Origin: Desulfovibrio sp.
GTDB taxonomy: Bacteria > Desulfobacterota > Desulfovibrionia > Desulfovibrionales > Desulfovibrionaceae
Reading direction: 5' to 3'
DNA: 9,504 nt
Assembly (NCBI RefSeq): GCF_019424165.1
Contig: NZ_JAHZAA010000003.1
Location: forward strand, 1 to 9,504
How positions within the stretch are numbered: the stretch's first letter is position 1; each line of letters starts with the position of its first letter. The notes under the pieces are model-generated. The model saw nothing but the letters and a program-made list of their open reading frames with translations. It searched no databases and was not told the DNA's origin. The position numbers and the translations under genes were made by a program. Shown here one piece after another: positions 1-4,877 of this stretch.

Positions 1-683
1 GTATTGGAATTTTCCGCACGAAAGGTCGGGCCAAAACTGTATACCCGGCCAAGGCCCGTGGCCAGGGCTTCGGCCTCAAGCTGGCCTGAAACCGTCAGGT
101 TGCACTGGCGGCTGAAAAAATCCTGATCCAGGTTTTTCGCGCCAGGCTCAAGCGTGGTCACGCGGAACATCTCGCCCGCGCCCTCGCAGTCAGCGCCGGT
201 AAGCACAGGGGTATGCACCCAGGCAAAGCGGCGGCCACGGAAAAAATCGTGAACGGCAAAGCCCGCCTCGGACCGGATGCGGAATACGGCTCCGTACTTG
301 TTGGTTCGCGGCCGCAGGTGGGCAATGGTGCGTAAAAACTCGTCGGAATGGCGTTTTTTCTGCAAAGGAAAACTTTCGGGGTCGGCCAGGCCGTAAACCT
401 GCACTTCACTCGCGCGCACTTCCCACTGCTGCCCTTTGCCCGGCGAAGGTACAAGTTCGCCCGTCACGCGCACGGCAGCCCCTGTGGCCGCATCGCCGAG
501 GCCCTGATGGGCGGGGGTATCCGCGTCCACGATGCACTGCATGTTGGCGAGGCAGGAGCCGTCGTTGATTTCCACAAAGCTGAAATCCTTGGCGTCGCGG
601 CGTGTGCGGATCCAGCCGCACAGGACTATGGCGGGCTGGGCCGAGGTGGAGTTGAGGGCGTCGATAATCAGGGTTCGCTGCAT
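1..683 (-). CDS. asnS: Asparaginyl-tRNA synthetase, N-terminal half (cut by left window edge)
   Basis: This enzyme charges tRNA(Asn) with asparagine using ATP in the cytoplasm; it is a class IIb aminoacyl-tRNA synthetase. Only the first 227 codons are in the window, about half of the family's usual 430-470 residues, and the frame is open to base 1. Residues about 17-100 form the OB-fold anticodon-binding domain (IVLCGWIRTRRDAKDFSFVE). The catalytic core follows, with HTPVLTGADCEGAGEMF at about residues 157-173, then VSGQLEAEALA and motif 2 beginning FGPTFRAENSNT at the window edge. The FRAENS and VSGQLEAE strings mark AsnRS rather than AspRS. The ATG at 683 is supported by a GAGGA Shine-Dalgarno 7 bases upstream and by alignment of the OB fold with the usual N-terminus. 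It is transcribed divergently from the response regulator gene and has its own candidate promoter. Family assignment is secure; the C-terminal half with motif 3 cannot be inspected. Confidence 0.96.
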   Translation of the reverse strand, partial: MQRTLIIDALNSTSAQPAIVLCGWIRTRRDAKDFSFVEINDGSCLANMQCIVDADTPAHQGLGDAATGAAVRVTGELVPSPGKGQQWEVRASEVQVYGLADPESFPLQKKRHSDEFLRTIAHLRPRTNKYGAVFRIRSEAGFAVHDFFRGRRFAWVHTPVLTGADCEGAGEMFRVTTLEPGAKNLDQDFFSRQCNLTVSGQLEAEALATGLGRVYSFGPTFRAENSN

Positions 684-714
684 GGCAGGCTCCTCGATGA
701 ATGGAATTTGTGCA

Positions 715-743
715 AGTGTAGCGCTTCCGCCGGGCAGGCTCAA
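715..743 (-). promoter_or_regulatory. Candidate sigma70 promoter of asnS
   Basis: Read on the minus strand, TTGAGC (738-743) is separated by exactly 17 bases from TACACT (715-720); each hexamer matches the sigma70 consensus at four of six positions. Transcription would begin near 708 and give a leader of roughly 25 bases carrying the GAGGA ribosome-binding site. No terminator-like or tRNA-like (T-box) structure is visible in this short leader. The call is by eye. Confidence 0.5.
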
Positions 744-804
744 GGGCGGACCGGCCGTAGGCTTGCGCTGCTCCTGTCTGCGGCGCAGGCGGTCGGGCGC
801 GCCA

Positions 805-833
805 TTGAAAGTTCCCGGCCGCGGGCTTAATGT
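805..833 (+). promoter_or_regulatory. Candidate sigma70 promoter of the two-component operon
   Basis: TTGAAA (805-810) lies 17 bases before TAATGT (828-833). The -35 box is good (five of six) and the -10 box is weak (three of six), which would suit an activated or autoregulated promoter. The spacer is a GC-rich near-palindrome around CGGCCGCGG. The imperfect dyad GTATACCGGGTAC (832-844) overlaps the expected start site near 840, so it could be an operator, but this is inference. The leader to the ATG at 881 would be about 40 bases. Confidence 0.35.
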
Positions 834-880
834 ATACCGGGTACGCCTGAAAATATGCGGAACAGACACGCAGGGGAAAC

Positions 881-1603
881 ATGGAACGCCGACAGACCAT
901 ATGTCTTGTGGATGACGACCGGGAAATCCTGGACCTTTTGTCCGGCTATCTGAAAAAGCACGGCTTTGAGGTTCGCTGCGCCGAAAACGGCGATGCGCTT
1001 ATGGAGCTTTTGCGCCGTGACAGGCCGGATCTTATTGTGCTGGATGTCATGATGCCCGGGCAGGACGGCTTCATGACCTGCCGCGAAGTGCGAAAGCAGT
1101 GGCGCATCCCCATTATTTTTCTGAGCGCGCTTGGCGAAAGCACTGACCGCGTTGTGGGGCTGGAGCTGGGCGCGGACGATTACATGGCCAAGCCTTTTGA
1201 GCCTCGCGAGTTGCTGGCGCGTATCCGCAGCGTACTGCGGCGTAACGAGGGCCTGCCTGTTCCGGCCAGAGAAAGCGGCAGCATGCATTTTTCGGGCTGG
1301 CGTCTGGACAGGGCGTCCCGCTGTCTGCAATCTCCCTGCGGGGTTATGGTGAACCTGAGTGGCGCCGAGTATCGTCTGCTTATGGCTTTTCTTGAAAATC
1401 CGCAGACAGTGCTGAGCCGCGATGCCCTTATGGACCTGACCCAGGGCCGCAATGCCGGGGCTTTTGACAGAAGCATCGACGTGCAGGTGAGCCGCTTGCG
1501 CACCCGCCTGCGCGACAAGGGTGGTGAAAAGACCGCGCTCATAAAGACCGTGCGCGGCGACGGCTATATCTGGACAGCGGATGTGCGCCGGGAAAACGCA
1601 TGA
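881..1603 (+). CDS. OmpR-family response regulator (receiver plus winged-helix DNA-binding domain)
   Basis: This is a 240-residue phosphorylation-controlled transcription factor. The receiver domain covers about residues 6-120. Its active site is complete: acidic residues D12 and D13, phospho-acceptor D55 in VLDVMMPG, S82 in FLSALGES, and K104 in YMAKPFEP. The C-terminal OmpR/PhoB winged helix covers about residues 140-234, with the recognition-helix region GAFDRSIDVQVSRLRTRLR and wing LIKTVRGDGYIW. That helix is close in style to E. coli OmpR (RSIDVQISRLR). The start is supported by AGGGGA at 872-877. The gene heads an operon with the histidine kinase, whose ATG overlaps this stop codon (ATGA). 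The regulon cannot be read from the sequence, because no obvious effector gene lies alongside, so I give no gene symbol. Confidence 0.95.
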   Translation: MERRQTICLVDDDREILDLLSGYLKKHGFEVRCAENGDALMELLRRDRPDLIVLDVMMPGQDGFMTCREVRKQWRIPIIFLSALGESTDRVVGLELGADDYMAKPFEPRELLARIRSVLRRNEGLPVPARESGSMHFSGWRLDRASRCLQSPCGVMVNLSGAEYRLLMAFLENPQTVLSRDALMDLTQGRNAGAFDRSIDVQVSRLRTRLRDKGGEKTALIKTVRGDGYIWTADVRRENA

Positions 1604-3039
1604 ATACCGACCGCCATCTGCCCAAAAGCCTGTTTTCACGGCTGAGCCTTTTTTTGCTCGGGGCTTTTTTTATTCTGCACACCGTGACCATCCTGACTGT
1701 GGCCGACTTTTTTGAACGCCATATGGTGCAGAACATGCTGGCCAACCACAGCGCCACCATAGCCCTGTGCGTCCGCATGTTTGAAGCGGAACCAGCGCAG
1801 GCCAGGCCAGCGCTCATGAGCAGCCTGGCGCGGTTTTCAGATGTGCGCGTGGAAATGCTGGATAAAAATCCTGATATGCCGCAGGGAACAGACACGCTTT
1901 CGCGCTTTTTTCTGGAGCATATCCGTGAGGCGCTGGACGATCTGGCCGTACCCGGTCAGCAGCCGAGGGCCATGCAGGCGCAGGTGCGGGTGATCATTCT
2001 CGGCAAAGAGGCCGGGCAATGGGCCTCGCTTTTTGAAAGGTTTTTTTCGTTGTGGGACGTGTCCGGCTCGTTCGACGCCCGCCTGACCATAGAACTTGCC
2101 GACGGCTCCTGGCTGGGCATCAGTTACGATGGCCCCGCCCACCGCGCTCACCTTGAAGACATGCCCTTTGTGGTGCTTGGTCTGGAACTTGTTGTTTTTG
2201 CGGCCTTGCTGCTGCTCATTGTCTACAGGCTGGTGCGTCCCCTGCGCACTCTGGCGCGAGCCGCGGAAAAATTCGGTTCCTCGCAGCGTATGCCCCACAT
2301 GATACCGGACGAAGGCCCCAGTGAGGTCCGCCACGCGGCACAGGCATTTAACGCCATGCAAAAGCGCATCAGCGGCATTATGGAGGAGCGGGAACGGGTT
2401 TTCGCCGCCCTGTCGCATGACCTGCGCACACCGCTCACCCGTATGCGCCTGCGGCTTGAAAGCGCGCCGCCCGGCGCGTTTCGGGAGAAAATGCTTGAAG
2501 ACGTGCAGAGCCTGCACTCCATTGTGGAAATGGGAACGGCCATGACCCAGTGCCACAGGCATACGGAAGACCGCGTCAAGGTAGACATGCAGGCCTTTCT
2601 TGGGGCCATTGTGGAAGACCGCCGCGAAATGGGGCAGGATGTCGTGCTGGCCGGTCCGGAGCTTGAGCTTCTGGCTCTTGTCTATCCCGTGGCCCTGCGC
2701 CGCTGCCTGGACAACCTGCTGGATAATGCCCTGCGATATGGGCGGGAGGCGGTTCTTTCCGCTTCAGTGCAGGCCTTGCCCGGCAGAAAAAGCGTGCTGC
2801 GTGTGGATATTGACGACAAGGGGCCGGGCATGCCCCCGGCCTTGCTCGAAAAGGTTTTTGAGCCGTTTTTTCGTGTGGAAGGTTCGCGCAACCGGCATAC
2901 GGGTGGTCACGGACTTGGGCTGTCCATTGCCCGCAGCATGGCAGGCCTGCACGGAGCCGTGCTGTTTCTTGAAAATTTGCCCAAGGGCGGCCTCAGGGCG
3001 CGGCTGGAGTTGCCGCTGATGGATGAACGCCACGCCTGA
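1600..3039 (+). CDS. EnvZ-like membrane sensor histidine kinase
   Basis: This is a 479-residue inner-membrane kinase, very likely the partner of the preceding regulator given the four-base ATGA overlap. A first membrane helix lies at about residues 12-35. A periplasmic sensor loop of about 150 residues follows, with no family I recognise. The second helix is at about 188-211, followed by a HAMP linker to about 263. The dimerisation/phosphoacceptor helix carries H273 in FAALSHDLRTPLTRMRLRLE, the HDLRTPLTR form typical of EnvZ-like kinases. The HATPase domain has the N box RCLDNLLDNALRYG (N376), G1 box DDKGPGMP (D406), F box VFEPFFRVE and G2 box TGGHGLGLSIA (435-445), so all catalytic elements are present. 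The length is close to EnvZ (450). Two T7 runs lie in the codons of the first helix and a third lies farther on. The signal is unknown. No clear terminator separates it from the converging methyltransferase gene. Confidence 0.94.
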   Translation: MNTDRHLPKSLFSRLSLFLLGAFFILHTVTILTVADFFERHMVQNMLANHSATIALCVRMFEAEPAQARPALMSSLARFSDVRVEMLDKNPDMPQGTDTLSRFFLEHIREALDDLAVPGQQPRAMQAQVRVIILGKEAGQWASLFERFFSLWDVSGSFDARLTIELADGSWLGISYDGPAHRAHLEDMPFVVLGLELVVFAALLLLIVYRLVRPLRTLARAAEKFGSSQRMPHMIPDEGPSEVRHAAQAFNAMQKRISGIMEERERVFAALSHDLRTPLTRMRLRLESAPPGAFREKMLEDVQSLHSIVEMGTAMTQCHRHTEDRVKVDMQAFLGAIVEDRREMGQDVVLAGPELELLALVYPVALRRCLDNLLDNALRYGREAVLSASVQALPGRKSVLRVDIDDKGPGMPPALLEKVFEPFFRVEGSRNRHTGGHGLGLSIARSMAGLHGAVLFLENLPKGGLRARLELPLMDERHA

Positions 3040-3113
3040 GGCCGCAAGGTCCGCCACAGGCGAAAACATGTTCCGGGCCAGCGGACTGCGCAGGCGTCCG
3101 GGCTGTCGTGGCC

Positions 3114-3905
3114 TTACAGGCCTGCCCTGCCGAGCATATAGGCGCAACGCTGCGGGCGGCTGTGGATAAGGGTACGCCGCAAAATGCGAAAACCGTGCTT
3201 GCGGGCCAGGCATTCCACATCTTCATGCGACAGGCGGAATGTATATTCCGAGGGCCGCCGCTGGCTTTCGGGCTTGCGCCAGTCTTCGGTATGGTACTGG
3301 TTGTTGGTCACGCTGTTATATCTGTTGCTGATGACGTCAAAAACAAAGACGCCGCCGGGCTTCAGGCAGGGCCTGTAGGTTTCCATAAAGGCATCAAGCG
3401 ATGTGCCGGGCAGGTGGTACAGCCAGTTGACCGACAGTATGGCCCCCTGATTTTCAGGAAGGCGGGTGGGTGACAGGGCGTTGTCCTGCCAGGTTTCCAG
3501 GCTGTGTCCCAGATATTTTTGCAAATGCTCGCTGAAGTGCAGCACCCGGGGGTCAATGTCGCTGCCCGAAAGCCGGGTAAAGCCCTTGAGGGCCAGCCAC
3601 AGCAGGTTGGCTCCGCTGCCGCAGCCCGGCTCAAAAACAGGAGTATCCTGCGGCAGGTAGCGGGCAATCCAGCCGCAGGGAATGCATACATGGCGGCGCG
3701 GCGTTCTGTGCGCCACAGCCTCTACATGCCATGGCGGCGAATCGCACTGGCTGCCGGTTTCTTTAAGAAAACGCAAAGGAACGGGCAGAGAATGCCCAAG
3801 GGGCCACCTGTCGCGCAAATACTCCATGCCCTGTCGGAAAATACCCGTTGCAATCGGCGCGGGAGCAGGAACCTGTAGCCGTGAAAAAGCGGTTTCATTA
3901 TGCAT
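3114..3905 (-). CDS. Class I SAM-dependent methyltransferase, substrate unknown
   Basis: This is a predicted 263-residue cytoplasmic protein with a Rossmann-fold methyltransferase core. Motif I is VFEPGCGSGANLLWLA (residues 90-105), which binds S-adenosylmethionine. It is followed by the acidic strand GSDIDPRVL (114-122), motif IV-like AILSVNWLYHLPG (155-167), and LKPGGVFVFDVIS (181-193), the post-core strand seen in small-molecule and quinone-type methyltransferases. The C-terminal part has SYTFR-like EYTFRLSHEDVECLARKHGF, as in enzymes that read out a bound acceptor, but the acceptor cannot be named. The N-terminal ~70 residues precede the core and may form a substrate lid. The start is uncertain: the frame stays open to an ATG at 4013, but that gives a stretch unlike the rest and lacks a ribosome-binding site; 3905 has only a weak GGAA, and 3827 is a further option. 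The gene stands alone, diverging from the small secreted protein gene and converging on the kinase gene. Confidence 0.85.
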   Translation of the reverse strand: MHNETAFSRLQVPAPAPIATGIFRQGMEYLRDRWPLGHSLPVPLRFLKETGSQCDSPPWHVEAVAHRTPRRHVCIPCGWIARYLPQDTPVFEPGCGSGANLLWLALKGFTRLSGSDIDPRVLHFSEHLQKYLGHSLETWQDNALSPTRLPENQGAILSVNWLYHLPGTSLDAFMETYRPCLKPGGVFVFDVISNRYNSVTNNQYHTEDWRKPESQRRPSEYTFRLSHEDVECLARKHGFRILRRTLIHSRPQRCAYMLGRAGL

Positions 3906-3953
3906 GGTTCCATATATAGCAGCGGGCGGGCGGCAAACTGTGTGCCCAGTATG

Positions 3954-3967
3954 ACAAATTGTAACAA
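3954..3967. repeat. Alternating ACAA/TTGT half-sites, possible operator
   Basis: The string ACAA-A-TTGT-A-ACAA forms two overlapping odd-centred palindromes in an AT-rich patch, 49 bases upstream of the methyltransferase start and about 65 bases before the candidate promoter of the secreted-protein gene. An arrangement of inverted tetramers with one-base spacers in a divergent intergenic region can be a regulator site. No known regulator consensus fits it well and it may be chance. Confidence 0.2.
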
Positions 3968-4029
3968 AGTGTTGCAGGCGCTGTGACGTATAAAAACGCG
4001 CATGGCCGCGCAACGGGACGAAGCGGTAC

Positions 4030-4058
4030 TTTTCATTTTTCTAAACTTTATATAGACT
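4030..4058 (+). promoter_or_regulatory. Candidate promoter of the small secreted protein gene
   Basis: TTTTCA (4030-4035) and TAGACT (4053-4058) are 17 bases apart, each matching the sigma70 consensus at four of six positions, inside the most AT-rich stretch of the window. The expected start, 6-7 bases after the -10 box, falls at 4064-4065, which is the first base of the structured leader described separately. An overlapping TATATA at 4049-4054 could be an alternative -10 box but has no partner at a good distance. Confidence 0.4.
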
Positions 4059-4064
4059 GGCTGA

Positions 4065-4124
4065 GGCAGGGCATCATTTGCGGCCTTAGTGCCGTAAGGC
4101 GTCTGCCTGCCGTACATTCTGTAC
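4065..4124 (+). other. Foldable 5' leader with nested and adjacent stem-loops
   Basis: Three perfect inverted repeats lie between the candidate promoter and the ribosome-binding site. The outer stem pairs GGCAGG (4065-4070) with CCTGCC (4106-4111). Nested inside it, GCCTTA (4083-4088) pairs with TAAGGC (4095-4100) around a six-base loop. Directly after the outer stem, GTACA (4112-4116) pairs with TGTAC (4120-4124) around a three-base loop. The ribosome-binding site GGGAG (4131-4135) is left outside these stems. The arrangement could stabilise the mRNA, bind a protein or act as a cis-regulatory RNA. I do not recognise it as a known riboswitch class. Pairing was found by eye, not by an energy calculation. 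Confidence 0.4.
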
Positions 4125-4140
4125 CGTTGAGGGAGAAGGC

Positions 4141-4617
4141 ATGAACAAAATATTTGGCATTCTGGCCCTGATCTGTGTTCTGGCAGTGGCGGGCATCGCG
4201 GCGGCTGCCACGCCGCAGGCAGGCAAGCCCGTGCAGGACAAACCCGAAAAAGGCGCGGATCGCGTGACAGTGGTCAGCGTATCCGTTGAAGGCACGGACA
4301 GCATCGGAGCGCGTCTCGGCACGAGCCTTAAAGAGCGCTTTAACAAAAGCAGCCTGTTTACCCTGAATGACGATGAAGAAAAGGATCAGCCCAAGCTGTA
4401 CGTCATGCTGGAAACCAAGGCGGAATTTCCGGACCGCCCGGGCGTGGGCTCGGTCTATTCGGTGTGCTGGGTTTTCAAGCAGGGCAAGGGGTATCTTGGC
4501 TATCTTCTGGCCCGCGAGCTTGGCACCGTCAATTACGAAGAGGTTGATGGCCTGGTGGACAGGCTGGTAGAGCGCACTGACGGTATCGCTGCCAAATACA
4601 GCAGCCTGTGGAAGTAA
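4141..4617 (+). CDS. Small secreted periplasmic protein of unknown family
   Basis: This is a 158-residue protein with a clear Sec signal peptide: MNK, a hydrophobic core at residues 4-20, and a likely signal peptidase I cut after the AAAA at residues 20-23. The Cys at residue 12 lies inside the hydrophobic core without a proper lipobox, so a lipoprotein is unlikely. The mature protein, about 135 residues, starts with a charged Lys/Asp-rich linker. It then reads as alternating strands and helices: RVTVVSVSVEG, a helix with RLGTSLKERFNKS, PKLYVMLETKA, SVYSVCWVFKQG, and a C-terminal helix VDGLVDRLVERTDGIAAKY. This loosely recalls small alpha/beta periplasmic domains (TolB-N or CsgG-like), but I cannot assign a family and no function is claimed. 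The start is supported by GGGAG five bases upstream. The gene is monocistronic, with its own candidate promoter, a structured leader, a hairpin just after the stop and a strong terminator. Confidence 0.85.
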   Translation: MNKIFGILALICVLAVAGIAAAATPQAGKPVQDKPEKGADRVTVVSVSVEGTDSIGARLGTSLKERFNKSSLFTLNDDEEKDQPKLYVMLETKAEFPDRPGVGSVYSVCWVFKQGKGYLGYLLARELGTVNYEEVDGLVDRLVERTDGIAAKYSSLWK

Positions 4618-4623
4618 CGGTAA

Positions 4624-4656
4624 CGCCGCGGAGTGGCTACAGCCATGTCCGCGGCG
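4624..4656 (+). repeat. Perfect 9-bp inverted repeat just downstream of a stop codon
   Basis: CGCCGCGGA (4624-4632) and TCCGCGGCG (4648-4656) are exact reverse complements. Inside them TGGCT (4634-4638) and AGCCA (4641-4645) extend the pairing after a small bulge, leaving a tight loop. The repeat starts six bases after the secreted-protein stop codon. It has no T run behind it, so it is not a classical intrinsic terminator. It may protect the 3' end of the mRNA or be a protein-binding palindrome. Confidence 0.55.
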
Positions 4657-4713
4657 AATGTGCCGGATTGGTGCGCAGGCATCAGCCATTCAGGGTAGAA
4701 ACGTGTTTTGCCC

Positions 4714-4746
4714 AAAAAGCTCCCCATCATTCGGGGAGCTTTTTTT
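4714..4746. terminator. Strong bidirectional rho-independent terminator
   Basis: AAAAAGCTCCCC (4714-4725) pairs perfectly with GGGGAGCTTTTT (4733-4744) across a seven-base loop. On the plus strand a run of seven T (4740-4746) follows the GC part of the stem, ending the secreted-protein transcript. On the minus strand the A tract becomes five T, so the same hairpin can stop transcription arriving from the diguanylate cyclase gene, whose stop is about 130 bases away. The rest of the 260-base gap (4618-4877) holds the inverted repeat noted separately and a small GGGCA/TGCCC hairpin at 4809-4821; I see no gene in it. Confidence 0.9.
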
Positions 4747-4877
4747 GTTCTTGCGGCAAGGGCTTGCAGTGGGGGCATTCTGTTTTTGTGGTTCCGCGCA
4801 ACAGAAGCGGGCAGCCTGCCCTTTATTCTGCAGGAGCATCAGGCACAAGACAGGGGTTGTTTCAAGCGTTGGGTGGC

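Noticed and set aside
348..830. A 160-codon open frame on the plus strand opposite asnS
   Set aside because: It is antisense to a clear asnS reading frame and its translation shows no family features.
3049..3086. Inverted repeat GTCCGC/GCGGAC between the convergent kinase and methyltransferase genes, as a terminator
   Set aside because: The stem is only 6 bp with a 26-base loop and no T run follows on either strand.
3913..3918. TATATA as the -10 box of the methyltransferase gene
   Set aside because: The box would leave a leader only a few bases long and no -35 hexamer sits 16-18 bases upstream.
4002..4055. A 17-codon open frame (MAAQRDEAVLF...) upstream of the secreted-protein gene
   Set aside because: It has no ribosome-binding site and ends inside the candidate -10 box, so it would not be in the main transcript.
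4141..4180. Lipoprotein signal in the small secreted protein
   Set aside because: Cys12 follows LALI inside the hydrophobic core; the -1 position is Ile rather than Gly, Ala or Ser, and a good signal peptidase I site lies farther on.
4809..4821. GGGCA/TGCCC hairpin as a terminator
   Set aside because: The stem is five pairs, the T run behind it is broken (CTTTATTC), and a much stronger terminator lies nearby.
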